Shown: positions 1 through 13,276, counted from the stretch's first letter. The stretch is DNA of 64,000 nt from Epiperipatus broadwayi (GCA_028023455.1 JAQFVV010012575.1:1546517-1610516), one strand, 5' to 3'. Translations and numbers: made by a program. The notes: generated from the sequence alone by a model not told the origin.

Positions 1-537
1 AATTTCTACTTAAGAGAGTTTAAATTATATACATTTCAACGTGTAATGAATATATATAAACTTTTGAATACAAAAGATATTTACGCCATTTCTCCAAATA
101 TTCCTACACCTTCTGAATATATAGATTTAATCTTTCATAATAGCCTAAGGGGAATATGCAATTGTGAAAAGAAGTAGCCTTTCATTTTTTAGATAATGGG
201 TAAATTTAAACAACCATCACATACTTTAAAATGTCATGCAAAAAGAAAAATTCAATGGATATATTGGTATAAAGATAACATATGTTTTATATTCCATTTC
301 AACAAAAAATGGTTTCCTATTTTTTCTGTTAATATACAAGTATTCAATTATTTTCTACATTGCCACGATTTGGAATTCATATTTTCATTGTTGAAAATCA
401 ATGGGTTACACAATGGAATTTTAAAAAAGTTAACTGAAGTAAATATATTGGATATTTTAAAAAGAATGTTAATGAAATTCCTCATATCTTTTTTGTTGTG
501 TTCATTTCTTAAGAATGTCAATAATAATTTATTTTAG
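1..537 (+). pseudogene. Possible decayed coding remnant, family not recognised
   Basis: One reading frame runs open from the left edge to 177, has two stops near 178-195, then stays open for 113 codons from ATG 196 to 537. The stretch from 182 to 199 is T-rich and ends in TTTTTTAGATAATG, which could be a 3' splice site or coincidence. The peptide is rich in aromatic and basic residues, with clusters such as WIYWYKD and FHFNKKWF, but shows no motif I can name. Open frames this long are uncommon in such AT-rich DNA, yet two other unsupported frames in the window are as long, so chance is quite possible. It is cut by the window edge. Confidence 0.2.
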
Positions 538-2610
538 TTTAGTACAAATTCAATAGATTTTATATAGTCAATATTTGTTAATCCAAAATTGATCGAACAA
601 TAATCCACAATTGAGAAAAACTATAAGGGTTCTTTATCACAATGTTCCTTAACTTCATCTTAATAAATATTTATTTTTATGCCAAATTTTTGGTAGTATT
701 TTCTGTATGAATAATGTTACTGAGTAGTTTTTCTAAACAATTTTTTTTGTAGGTTCTAAATTATTTAGAATACTTTTTAAAAATGATATCTACAATTGGA
801 GGTTTACCTGGTTTAAGGCAATCAAAATAAACTTGATATTATTGTTTATCTGAAAACAGAAAAAGTTTCAAGAGTTAATAACATACTTCATTTATTTCTA
901 AAAAAATGTAGGACCTAAAATCAAAACTGATTAGCACACCTAATATAAAAACTATTCAAAAAATTGTTAAAAAGATAAAACTGGCATTTTAAAAATTTAA
1001 TTAACCTTACAATGAATTACAAATTTTAATCAGCAGCATTATTTTGTAATTTCTACAAATTATTTTTAAAAAAGTTTTAACAAAAATTATATCAATTGTT
1101 GAAATCCATCTATGTATAGAAAAGGCAGTTGCTGTGAACAAGTTTTATTTTTAACATCATAATATTGAAAAAGGCTTTGAAAATAAATACAAAATGGTGC
1201 TATTTTTATGATTCTTGTTGAGACAATCACCTCCATCCAAAAATCTTATCCTACATCCAAAAATAACTTAACTTAATAACAACTTATTCAGTAAACAAAT
1301 TCAAGTGATTTTACTTTTGTATTGCAGAAACAGGATACAGAAAATTGATCTATACATATGACATTATTTTATTTCCATAAAAAGATTTTTCAAAAAGTTA
1401 AAAAGTCTCTTAATAAGAATATGAAAAATATTAATAATGCACTCAAATTTACTCTTTTTGTAGTGGCTTCTTATCTTTTCCCATATTTCTTCATATAATT
1501 AGATAAGAAATTGCCTCATGTTAAGTAGGTTAAAGTAACTACAAATGGAAAGTCTACATTCAATAGCAAAAACATGCCTGAACCTAAGATTTTGTTTTTT
1601 GGTTGCTTAGTTAGGAAAATCTTTAAACAACTAAAAAATTATGTCGTTCAAAATGAATTTCTTGTGCGAATAAATATTTTTTATTTTCAGATTCAATAAT
1701 AAAACAAGTTGGAATTAATTTTCCTATAATTACTGGAAACTTGTTAACATATTTATGATCACTCATGGTTACTGAGATCATTTACTTCAGAAATGGAATT
1801 TAATTTTTCTGATTTATGTAATCATAGTCAAACACAATCACAAAACTCATTGTTAATGACTATAAAATTTATTCATATATTGCCAGGACTGAAGGATTTA
1901 AAACACATTAGTGATTCTGTAAAAATTGTTTGCTAGAGGGTTCAGTCCTGATAAGTACACTACTTTTCTGGTGCAGATCTTTGTATTAATATTACCTCAT
2001 ATAAGTGGTTTTTTCATTCAAAACTATTAATTTTTTATTACTAACACCCATTCTTTCTTCCAACTTAAGAATGGAGTCTTCATTCATCAGAGAAGAAGGA
2101 TTTGATAGTGATAATAATTGTCCTATGGATTTAGCTGAACAAGTAACCATTTGCATTGCTGAGAACTGTTTAAATTCTCATGCATGGAAAAACACCAGTT
2201 AAAGCTAATTTCATAAATGAAAACATTGACCACAATAAAAAGCTATCTCCTGGGGACCTCATCCTGAATTTTCATGAAAACAGAAGGAAAATTGGAGACA
2301 CAGAGGGGATCATTGTAATTGAGGAATTTCCTGCATTAGAAGTGAGTAACATTAAAAAATTTAATAACATTTTAAACAACAATAATAAAAAAATTTTCAA
2401 CCCATGATAATATAAAAAAATAATATTTCCAATGAGGTACGTCCTATGAATACAGACCCCCTAGCAAACTCAACCCAACTACAGTTTCTCTAATAATATC
2501 TCATATGCTAATGCTTTGTAAAGAAATTCCAACAGGCATAAGATATCAGCTTGAAAGAATCTACAGAATGATAAAGATGTTTTCAACTTGTTTGATGATG
2601 AAATAGCCTC
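538..2610. other. AT-rich stretch without recognised genes
   Basis: No coding family, tRNA or clear inverted repeat is visible. Two short open frames at 2005-2202 and 2180-2407 are more balanced in composition than their surroundings and lie upstream of the LINE ORF1, so they might be older pieces of its 5' part, but I see no motif in them. Confidence 0.4.
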
Positions 2611-2705
2611 AACCTCACTGACAATGCCAGAAGCAGACACCAGTCTGGGGTTGACGATATTCTCAAAGCTTGTTAAAAGCTTATTTTGCAAGCTCTATAT
2701 ATAAC
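2611..2705 (+). repeat. Direct repeat copy 1, upstream of LINE
   Basis: This segment matches 2966-3060 with scattered substitutions, including CCAGAAGCAG, TCTGGGGTTGA and GATATTCTCAAAGCTTGT. It ends in AAGCTTATTTTGCAAGCT, a short hairpin-forming sequence. The copies are in the same orientation about 355 bp apart. Confidence 0.75.
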
Positions 2706-2965
2706 ATTTGTAAATACAAACTTTATTAAATTAAATCATGTGATATCTGACTTGATTTTTAACCATTTTATTTTTTGCTATTAAGGCTTTGGCAATTTTA
2801 TATTAATAAAGCTATTAATTCAGTCCCATATGGCTTTTTGAGTTGGATAGCTAGATTAGGAGACATATGGATGTCTAACAACTTCAGATTTTCTACTCAA
2901 TAGTTATACATTAGATAAAGTGTTGAGTTTGTCCTAGTATTTTTAATTAATGCTGAATATTCTGG

Positions 2966-3060
2966 CACCTCACTAATGATGCCAGAAGCAGAAACCGGTC
3001 TGGGGTTGAGGATATTCTCAAAGCTTGTCAAGAGCTTATTTTACAAGCTCATATATACAA
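2966..3060 (+). repeat. Direct repeat copy 2, at LINE 5' side
   Basis: Second copy of the 2611-2705 repeat, with the same order of blocks and the same terminal hairpin (AGCTTATTTTACAAGCTC). It lies about 330 bp before the LINE ORF1. It could be a LINE 5'-UTR monomer, as L1 elements often carry diverged tandem 5' monomers, or an unrelated older repeat. Confidence 0.75.
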
Positions 3061-3387
3061 CCTCCCAGGTTGAACCTACCAATATTGAGTTTCTTATTTA
3101 AATCTGGATCAATATGCTTTAAATCATTTAATCCACAGGTTTAATGTCATAATTTCCTCACAACTACATAGATTGTTTTTAATTACAGTAGTAATAAAAC
3201 CTTAATCCTTGCTGCTACAAACTTGAATTGTGATTTATTTAATTCTCCAGTAAAAAAGTTTTGTAATAAACTTACAAGGAAGAAATTATGGAATCATAAG
3301 TTATTAAATCATCCCAATAGCACATATCTAATTGTTGAACTTCATGATACATCACAATTGTTAATTTTTTAGAAATCAATTAAATTC

Positions 3388-3969
3388 ATGGGTAACAAAA
3401 TATTATGTGTGATTGATATGAATAGGCCAACAATCCTTAGTAGCCAAATTCACAATTGTTATTTTAGCTTTAAAGAGGTTGGTATTACAACATCTTCTCA
3501 AGCCATTTGGATTTGTGCAAATTTTCAATACCTTTTGGAAAGAAGGGCTGCTACACCGGTCCTGACCAATACGATGACTTTCACCATTACTCTTGATAAA
3601 GGGATTAGTCCAACATCCATCGCTACTATGCACTCTGGTGATACTGTTCCACTAATTATATCCTTTTAAGGTGTTCCATCACAGTGCTTCTACTGTAAAC
3701 TATGGACACATCTTATTAAAGACTGCTTTTCTAGGATATGTCATATTAGTAACACAATAAAAATCAGGTTGCACAATTACAGTCTGCATAATATCCCAGG
3801 CAGCACGTGCCTTACTTTTTCCAAGAATGATACTACAGTACATAATTTTATCAGCCCTGTACATCTTGAACCCATGATCCCCACTAATAATGATAAACTT
3901 CCTGTGACCAATGCTTCCTCACACTCTTCAAGAAGCAGTAGCACATCACCTAGGTCAGATTCAACATGA
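3388..3969 (+). pseudogene. LINE ORF1 (nucleic-acid-binding gag-like protein), broken
   Basis: Starting at ATG 3388, one frame stays open for 194 codons except for a TAA at 3667-3669. Just after that stop lies GVPSQCFYCKLWTHLIKDC, a CX2CX4HX4C zinc knuckle whose codons span 3685-3726. Upstream, RRAATPVLTNTMTF, LDKGI and the run into GVPS resemble the region before the knuckle in L1/Tx1 ORF1 proteins. ORF1 products of this type bind element RNA and help form the retrotransposition particle. The tail is rich in Ser and Thr (SSHSSRSSSTSPRS). The reading past the stop in the same frame argues for a single nonsense mutation rather than a real end. The true N-terminus may lie further upstream, beyond a frame break. 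Confidence 0.75.
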
Positions 3970-4417
3970 CTAAAAAAAGTAGAAGGATATCCAAAAAAGA
4001 TAATCAAGGCATCAATGATTCTTGGATTAATGGTGATCAGCAAAGGTTTCATGGGTCTAGCAAAAGCTCATCTGACTTTGAATCTCTGTGTGATTAAGAC
4101 AGGGAAAAAATAAAAATCAGAATCTGCAACTGAAGGCCCAGATCTTGATACACTGCCTAAAGTTCTCTGTGTGAATGTTTACTCAGAGATCAATATGAAA
4201 AAAATTGTCTTGCCAAAACAGTATAAATAAAAAAAATAGAGTCTGCTGGAAAACTTCAGATTCATTGTGGTCTCAAAGTTGATGGCAAGGGTTCCAAAAT
4301 CCCTATTAAGCCTATAAAAAAGAAATGAGTTACCACTTTCATTCTGATCCTCAACTTCATTCATACTTCATTACTTGATTCTGGTGGAGGTTTGTTTTTT
4401 GCTCCAATTTTGACTTG

Positions 4418-7400
4418 ATGAAACTTAAAATAGCTGGTTTTAATATTCAAGGCCTGAACTCAACCAAAAGGTCAATACAATTTCAAATTGGATTTTCTCA
4501 TCAATATTCACTGCATATAATATGCTTTGCTAAAATGAAATTGCATCCCTTTTCAAATTCAGAAATTCCAATTAGATTCAGCAAAATTGGTTCTCCACAT
4601 CATTCCATTATGGTCACCTCTCTGCAGGGGTCACCATTCTTATTCCCTATAATTCCCTTTTTAAATCATATAGAATAAATGTGATAAATTAATTTCTCCT
4701 AATTGCCATCCTCTTTCATCAGTCCTTTAGATTAAATATGATCTTTTATTTATTTTAAGAAAGACATATATCTAATTCACTTGTAGATATAACAAATAAC
4801 TTGATACTTAGCTCTAACCCTTACCCTACAATAATGTTGGGGGCTTTTTTAAAACTTCATACCAGCACTTTAATTCTAAGTATATTCATATCCCCACCTT
4901 ATATATATGCAGAGGACTTTTTTCTATAGATGCCTTCTCCTTTTATACTAAACAATATTCATACCTCATTGATCTGGTCTACTATTCCCCTGGCCTTTAT
5001 TTTATGATTGATCAAAGCATTCAACCCATTCCATTCTCTGATCACCTCATGCTTGTAATTAATTTATCAGTAGACCTGTTCCCCTGATCCTGTAAGGCTT
5101 GAAGTCCATCACTCGAATCCTTCTTAAAGTCTTGGCTCCAGAGGCAATCCTCCCAGAATCCTACATCTATTTTAGAAAAATTGACATCCTTGTCCTACAT
5201 CTGAGAGAAACATGGTTTAGCTTCATCAATATACTAAACTCCCTCATTTCATTTCAAACATCCAGGAACAAGGATCCAACTTCACTTCTTCAAAAGTTGG
5301 AGTCCATCAATAACATCCTAAAACATATGTCTCTGGTTCCTTCTTCAAAAGAATTGTTTATGAATCTCAAACAATAATATAATGACAATCAACTAATCGT
5401 AGCAGATTATCTATCCACCAAGAAGTCAAGGATCTTCCTCAGCCAGCTTTAAAATTGGTCAAGGGGCTATATTAGATGGGCTCTGGGCCACAGAAACAAA
5501 TTACATACTCTATCAAAGTTGAGAATAAACTCTGATTAATAAAATCTTCCATTTCTTCAAGTCCAAGTTGACAAACCGCCCTTGTGAGACAAATCAATCA
5601 TTGTTTAATGAATCTACAATATTAAATCATGACATCTCAGAATAAGACATTAGAAGCAAATTGTCTTCAATGCCTCAGAAAATACATCCAAGTTTCCATA
5701 CTATTCCTCAATTCATCCTGGTGCACCTAGAAAAATTTACAGTACCGATCATTCATGGGATGGTTAACCTCATTTCATCTAAATCTCTTGACATTGACAG
5801 CCTGTACCCCATAGGTATGGTGCATTTTCTAAAAAAAAACATCACCATCAGCTCTTGAGAGCCTTAGGCCTATCTCCATGACCCTGACCCTGTTGATGAT
5901 CAAGATTATTGAATCAGTTGTTACAGAAGAACAAGATTCAAGATATGGTTCCACCATTTATTTTTCAGTATCAATTTGCCAAAAAGGGTTTATCCATGGC
6001 TGATGCCACCAGTTTGTTTAAAATAATCATAGATTACATTAGAACCTTTAGAAAATCTAAACTGGTGGTAATCCAGTTGGACATTGCTGGGGCCTTTGAC
6101 TTGGTTCAGACCCATTGTCTTCTCAATCTACTTGACAAGTTTGACATCTCATCTGACATTATCAATATAATAGGTAATCTCCTCAATAAATAAAGACATT
6201 TCCATCTTCCAAAAATGGGAGGACTTCTTTCTCTCTTACAAATTTCATTCCACAGGGAAAGCTAATACCCAAACTAGTTAAAATTCTCCAGATCTTTTCC
6301 TCTGAGTCAAGGTTGACTTTCAACATGGCAAATCCTTTGCATGGAAGTTATCCTCTGGGAACACTATCACCCCACTATTTTCTGCCAAACCCCAAAGATT
6401 TTTGGGTTTTCAAATCTTTAACTCTCCCTCAGCAATGAGAAAACCATCCAAGAATCACTTCTCCTCTCTACTCATAAGATCACATCTTCACTATCAAAAG
6501 TCTAATGTCTCTATTTGCAAAGACCTCATTTCTTAACATTTTTGTGGTTTCCAAGAATTTCTTATTTCAGGCTGGTAATCAATTTCTCAGAGGGTTTATT
6601 AGAAAAATAAATACTTTATGCTCAAAAGTTTTCTGGAAGGGTAGGACTATAGCTATTAGCCTCAGAAACCTTCAGAAGCATATGAAACTCAATGGACTTT
6701 CATTTCATTTCATTGCAATGTTCCAATTCCAATGTGACTATAATACCATTCTAAAAAATTTTCCCCAGTTCCCTGATGCATTATGCTCCACCACTGTTTC
6801 CCCTATGAACACCTATTCAAACAAATTTCTCAAAAAATTAACTTTTGGGAGGCATATCATTTTATTAAAAATGATACTCTTTCATATCCTTCCCTTTTAT
6901 CCTTCTCTAATCACACCATTATTAAAAAATTTGCATGATGGCATCTGGAACTTAAATATTTAGATGTTCTGATCAAGATAAATCTAAATGCTCTTCCTAG
7001 AAGCCATTTTCTGGTCACCTGTAGGGGTTTCTTGTGCATAGACCATGTCTTCCATTTATGTCATAGGGATGATAAGACCATGTTGCATGTTTTCTGACAT
7101 TGTACCTTGCTTCAATACTATAAATACCTTATACCCTCCATCCATATAAGCCAGAAGCCTACTCTCACTACCCTGAGTAGTAATATTGACAATGTTTCTA
7201 TCTATTAGGATCTCCATATTCTTACTTTTATCATATTGGTCCATTAGATGTATGCTTATCTTTAATCCTACCATTAATAATCCCCATCAATTATTACCAA
7301 ATCCATGATAGAGACAAAAAATTAACTCCTTTATTTATTTCTAAGACTACATGGGACCTCCTTTCCATTGCAGATTTTCATTTATAATGCTCAGACTGTA

Positions 7401-7450
7401 CATGTTCCTGACTGCAAGACTAGTTGTGTGATACTCATCCTGGATTTGTC
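4418..7450 (+). pseudogene. LINE ORF2 (endonuclease / reverse transcriptase), broken
   Basis: ATG 4418 starts MKLKIAGFNIQGLN, the typical opening of an APE-type endonuclease, and IICFAKMKLH lies where such enzymes have an acidic catalytic segment (usually QET), so that acid is lost. After several frame breaks, 5909-6193 encodes VVIQLDIAGAFD, reverse transcriptase motif A, with a palm helix behind it. I cannot find the YXDD motif: the expected region around 6230-6330 reads FIPQGKLIPKLV and then runs into thumb-like sequence, suggesting an internal deletion. 6505-6963 is the thumb/connection region (KINTLCSKVFWKGR). From 7020 a degenerate finger reads LCHRDDKTMLHVF, stop, HC. The family nicks target DNA and primes cDNA there; this copy cannot. 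Confidence 0.8.
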
Positions 7451-7530
7451 GTTAGCTATATTGCTTTCACCATTGTACTAATGTAATCATTTTATATAAA
7501 TGACTGTTATATATTAAATAAAAAAAAATA

Positions 7531-9001
7531 ATCACATCAACTATTCATTTCAATTTTATCAACAACTATGCTGTGGTCATGGGTTTATAACAAGATATCC
7601 TATATTGGTTATTATGCTATTTTGTTATTACATATGCATGTGTGAATATGTACATGTAAATATAGTTTGTCATGAGATAAAGCTGGTTAAAAGTATTTCA
7701 CTACATTGAATAAGATTTGTACAGCATTTCTATGAAGAAACAATGAAAAATAAGACATGACCAAACCAATCCAATCGCAAGTGATGAGAATTTAAAGTTT
7801 TTTTTCTCTCTTGCTTTATCAACCAGTAAAAAATAATATATTCTTTTAATGACTCATTAATGAATGGATTCCTTGCATGGTATAAGCTGGAAACCTAAAA
7901 AAAAAAAAACTAATATTAGAAGAGAAATCTTTCAAATATTTTATATATATATGAAAATTTTCTTATTATTAAATTGACAGATTTAGACATTTCACTTTAA
8001 ATGTTTGTAAAGATTTGCATCTTAAGTGTTGTTGTGTTTTAAAAAATCTAAAATTTGCAGTCATTATAATAGTCGTCATAATTACTTAATGCATACCTAA
8101 CTATTTTTATAAACGTTAGATTGCTTTATATATCAGTTTTAGATTGCTTTATATATCAGTTTTAAATAAATTCAATATAATATATATTTAATCAAATGTA
8201 TTTATCTGACTTTTATCTGAATTAATTCTATACTTAATTGATTTTTTTTTCCTCCGGTATTGTAATGTACTAAGACAGTTAATTATTTCAATAAAATTGT
8301 GTGTGAAAGAGTAAATCCATATTCATATCCATCTGTAACAAACACACAAAAGAATATTTTTAAATTTTACATTTACATTTTTATATTTGTTAAATTAAAG
8401 ACAGAAATTAAATTTAGATTCTATTACCGACATATTTTTTTAATTGTAAAAAATATATATATTTAATGCACATTATATGAGAACGAGTTAACAAATAAGA
8501 ACATATCATGTACAGTGGAAATTTCAAAAATTAAAATATAATAAATTCTTTTGTTACATTACAAATAAAAAATATAACATCAATTATAACCATTTTATCA
8601 CTATTTTTTCTCTATTGTCTTTTGGAGAAGTATCTCTTCAAAATTTCAATAGGATTTAATTTCTTTCAGATAGAGAGTAACAGGAAACAACGTTCATATA
8701 GCTAATGCTGTTCACTGACTGAGTTTGAATTCTTAGAACCTCAAATATCAAAATATAATTTAGCATAACTCAGAAATAATTTTTGTTTGATTAGATAACA
8801 CTAATGTAATTCGTTCAATTAAGCATAAAGCACATTTCATTAATAGAGTTTCAGCATCTGGAAAAGATCATAATTCAGTGAGTAATTTTATCATAATTCA
8901 CGAATTGTTTTTTTTTATCACACCAATTTTATGTGATTTTTAATTTCTTAATAAATAGTAAATAATATTTTAATTTGCGAAGCGCAGATAGTTGAAAATT
9001 G
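7531..9001. other. AT-rich spacer with a 23-bp tandem duplication
   Basis: The only structure seen is a perfect two-copy tandem of a 23-bp unit starting AGATTGCTTTATATATCAG, at 8118-8163. Otherwise this is low-complexity AT-rich DNA with homopolymer runs. Confidence 0.5.
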
Positions 9002-9589
9002 AAATAAATTGAGATACTGCTGAACCTCATTGCATTCGTTAAAATACATATATGACAGCCCATCAGAATGTCGTGATAGCCATCTAAACAACAATCAAAC
9101 CTAAACACACAACAAAGATTTTATGAGAAAAGGGCAGCTACCCTTATCTCAACTTTTCTTTCTATATATCTAAGCCAGTTGTAAGTATTTAGATTTGAAA
9201 GTTTGAAGCTTTAAATATCTTCACAAATAACTCACTGAGTCTAAATCATAAACATACAACATGAAATCCTATGATTTTACTGCTTGTTATGTATTCTAAA
9301 AACTGATACGTAGTAAATCATAGGATTTCGCATTGTATGTTTATGATTTAGACTCAGTGAGTTATTTGTGAAGATATTTAAAGTTTCAAACTTTCAAATC
9401 TAAATACTTATGACTGGCTTAGATATATAGAAAGAAAAGTTGGGATAAAGGTGACTGCCCTTTTCTCATAAAATCTTTGTTGTGTGTTAAGGTATGATTG
9501 TTGTTTAGATAGCTATCATGACATTCTGATTGTCTGTCATATACGTATTTTAACGAGTGCATGTTCAGAAGTATCTCAATTTATTTTAA
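9002..9589. repeat. Large fold-back element FB-5, near-perfect hairpin
   Basis: The left arm (about 9002-9281) is almost exactly the reverse complement of the right arm (about 9312-9589), leaving a loop of about 30 bp. The outer ends pair AAATAAATTGAGATAC with GTATCTCAATTTATTT, and the inner ends pair AATCCTATGATTTTACT with AGTAAATCATAGGATT. Mismatches between arms are few, so it is either recent or kept similar by gene conversion. It has no coding potential; it could be a fold-back/MITE-type element or an inverted duplication. No clear target duplication was found. Confidence 0.9.
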
Positions 9590-12532
9590 TAAATAATAAT
9601 AATTGAATGATAATTTGCTTGAGAGTTTATAAGAAATTCAAGAGTTGAATTTACAAGTCATACTTTGAGCTTAGTCAATAAAATGATAATAGAATAATAC
9701 ACCACTGAGAAATGATCCTGATTTTGAAAAGATCAAATTTTCAATTTGATGAAAAGCAAAATAACAGTGCTATGGAGATTGAAGGTGCAGTTATATTTAA
9801 AAAGTACACAGGTAATTTAGCAAATAAAAATATAGAACATAATTAAATTCTGATTTCATCATTGTGAATATTACAGTCCAGCAATTTTTATCAAATATTA
9901 TTAAGTTGCTGAATCAAATTTACTGTGTACAAACTAGGACTTGTATCGTGTTAAAAAAATTACATAGAATAAAAAGTTATTAAATCACATTGTATAAAGT
10001 ATTCAGGAAATAAGAAACTTCAGGTTTCTTTATCATCTATCTATAAAAACAACAACAACAAAAAACATCAATATTCTTGTCTTAAAAAATCTAGAAATGA
10101 AAATACTTCAGCAATCTTAATTAAAAATAGTTCAACTCTGATTGTTTTTAGATTCCAGTCACAAAGTCAGATGCAAAATCATCAATTGAAATTTATTTAC
10201 AATTTATTATGGATGCCTTAAGTCTTTTAAAAAGGTAAAACATGGATTCCATAACTATAATTTTGATGGATAAGTCACAAACTTCCACAACATTTGTAAT
10301 GAAAATCTTCTTTTAAAACAGTTCAGATTTTTGATAAAAAACTTCATGCACAAATTTGAGATTAGTATTAACTAATTAGTTTTCTAGAAAGATTTAGATA
10401 AAAATGAAGAAGATTGTCACTATGGAATAATGATATTGTACTAAGTTTTAAAACATTTGAACTAGTCTCATAGGTTCAAATAAGTAATGTCACACTTTTC
10501 AAAAGATTTTTTAAAATAATAATTAAAAACATCAAGTTAATATTCACATGGTTCTGAAATAAATCATGATTATTTATCACATCAACTAAAAAATGTAGAA
10601 AATTTTAAATAGTAGACACATTTGAGTGCTTTGGTTCTATCGTAGCAAATAATGGTCAATGTGGTGATCAACAATATGCAGAAGAATAGCAATAATCATC
10701 TATGGGAAATAATATTACTGTCTCCACAGAGCTCTATAAATCTCTATTAAAATTCCTAATAAATTCTTTAAGCTGGCTATCTGTAATGAACGTTCAACAA
10801 GTACTAATTTTCAATTAAATAAAACTCTGTAAAATAAAGTCTCTAAATGTAAATATAACTGTAATCATCTTGCCTATAAATATAAATATAAATGTAATTT
10901 TAGAATAAATTTCTCTTCAAATATAATCATTATAAGCAGTTATTAGTTAACTTTTATAATCTGCATCCATGCCTATTTCTATTTTGATTATTTTATTCTT
11001 AATTTATATGTTATATGCAATCATTTCAAAGCAGAGAAAAGTAACTTAGTAAACTTTAGAGAAAGATGATTAGAAGCTCCCCCATGTAACTTTTCATTGC
11101 TTTTTAGCTGACAGGAATCTCTCCTCTGAAATCTATTCTAAGAGATAACAACAGATTGTTATGCACTCATTGTTATCTAGATTTAATTAGTTAATATGTA
11201 TTAATTTGTTCATTAAGGTTTGTAAATTAAACCCCAAAATATGCTTTCTCCTCCCTAGTTTATTGTATGAAATATACAAATTCAATATTTCTAAACTAGA
11301 TTGCTATTAATAAATGCCTCTTAGCATATTTAAAGGATGCCAATTTGAGAACTGGGTCAAAGTAGTTTCACTGAATGAAACTATAGAATTTAGCACATAT
11401 AAATTTGTCTTTAATTTTAGTAGTATTTTATGAGCATTATGAATGTGTTTTTACTAAACACTATAAGAGTATTTATGCATTGCTATGCTTTCTTTTTAAA
11501 TGGGCTCATGGTGATGACCCACCCCATTATTTACTTTAGAGTCATACTTAGAACTGGAACATGAGGGTCCAGAACCATTTCAAAGCTGGTCCAACATCCC
11601 AAACTAATGTTCTTTATTATGCTAGCAAATCATATGGTCCAAGGGATTTGAGTACTAGGTACTGAATCCTGTAAATAACTATACATTTGTACTCCAACCA
11701 TTATTTAGTATCTAGCACCATAGTATCAGAATCCTGCTATGGTAACCATTTTGTTCCCTCTATTATTAAACTTCAGCATTAGTCTGAACATGGAATCTGG
11801 TTTACTTATGAATCTATATTTTGAGCATATTTATTACTCGTAGATAATATATTAGAATGAATAAATTAATGTTTTATTTGTGTCATCCTGGTAATATTTG
11901 GCTTCTCAGTAGCAAATCTAGGAATAGTTGACATAACATATATATATATAGGCATGAATCTTGATCGCAGATAGTAAATATATGTATAATGTGCATTCCA
12001 AATAAGATGAGGCTTTATATGTTAATTATCTCATCATGTTTTAATGCCAGTGAGTGCAAACCCCATAACCAATGCACATCTATTTATTATTATATTAGTT
12101 TGTTTATTTTAATTACAAGAGATATTTAAAATTTAATACTGTTTAGTGTATATCTCGTAATCCATCCCAAATCAACCCAAATTGGTCTAAATTTATTAGT
12201 ATATATATGCATCAGCCTATTAAGCCATAAGAGTGTATTTATTTAGTATTATTATTAAATATAAATTCCTGAGTCTTCTACCCTTTTCTCAGTTGGCTTG
12301 TGAATTAAATTGAGACGAAGTGTAACCTTGTATATATCATCCATGGGGTATTAAATCACAGAGCACTGGTAAACCCCTCATCTGGATCAGCTTTAGTGTA
12401 ATTTTCCAAAACTCTAGATTTTGTTGTGTGAAGGGACACATATGCCCATTACAATATATGCTAGAAATAGTAACTGGAAAATATATGTATTGGTCAAACT
12501 TTATTGATATATAAATAGTGATTAATAAGAGT
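9590..12532. other. AT-rich spacer, nothing recognised
   Basis: No open frame, RNA gene or repeat pair was recognised. 11500-11770 is somewhat less AT-rich and more complex but matches nothing I know. Confidence 0.4.
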
Positions 12533-13276
12533 ACCAAACTCTCCATGCACTAATGTCATCAAGTGCAAGCCAAGCTTTCATAATCAATGGATGCAGAAAG
12601 GTTTGTGCATAAAATGCCCCATCTAATACCTGCTCATTCAATATCCCCAGACTAGTGTCTAGTTTGTGGCTTTCATCAGTGAGGAGCCTTGGATTTGAGA
12701 GTACTGCACCTAGACCTTAGGATTTAATGCAAACCTCTAGCAGCCACCTTTTACCTATTTGGTTAACTATACAAACCTTTTTGCATATAGTGATTATGAA
12801 GGCTTGCACTTGGTGGCACTACTGTATGGAGAATTCGGACTCTTATTAACAGCATATGTAAGAATATTAAAAGGTGATGATGTAATATTTTGATAGTTTT
12901 ATATCTGTCCTGCTCATAGTATCATGGTGACTATGGTTTTTGAAAAACCAAAGACAACAAAATGTATAGGTGCTGAACTGAGTTCAGATCTATATGATTA
13001 TATCAATGAATTATCTTGGTTTGAAAATATGTTTTCATTTTGGGCTTCTTGCTTTATAAATAACCAAATAGGTGTTGGAAGGATGCATTAGATCATAAGA
13101 TCTAAGTGCAGTGCTCTCAAATCTAAAGCTCCTTACTGATGAAAGCCATAAGTTAGGAATTAATTTGCGGATATTAGATGTGTAGGCACTAGATAGAGGT
13201 TTTATGCACAAACTTTCCTGCATCCATTGATTATGAAGGATTGCACTTGATGACACTACTGTATGGAGAGTTTGGC
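12533..13276. repeat. Fold-back element FB-1, copy 1
   Basis: Left arm about 12533-12748 and right arm about 13064-13276 are diverged inverted copies. The outer ends pair CCAAACTCTCCATGCA with GTATGGAGAGTTTGG. Both arms contain the family core (CCCCAGACTAG, then GTGGCTTTCATCAGTGAGG on the left, its reverse complement on the right) and GAGAGTACTGCACCTAGA. The spacer holds a short extra inverted copy of the arm end (12780-12840). It also holds an internal segment, 12880-13010, that is the reverse complement of 50730-50880. Divergence suggests an old insertion. No protein is encoded. Confidence 0.8.

Larger units (their letters stand above)
2966..7530 (+). mobile_element. Decayed L1/Tx1-like LINE retrotransposon
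   Basis: A non-LTR retrotransposon with two cistrons in canonical order. ORF1 (3388-3969) has a CCHC knuckle. ORF2 (about 4418-7450) has an APE-type endonuclease start, a reverse transcriptase palm fragment, a thumb region and a C-terminal zinc-finger-like segment. It ends in an A-rich tail near 7520-7530. The two-ORF plan, a knuckle in ORF1 and a zf-RVT-like C-terminus point to the L1/Tx1 group. Both frames are broken by many stops and frameshifts, so this copy is inactive. The 5' boundary is uncertain. The fragment at 19905-20850 belongs to the same lineage. Confidence 0.85.
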
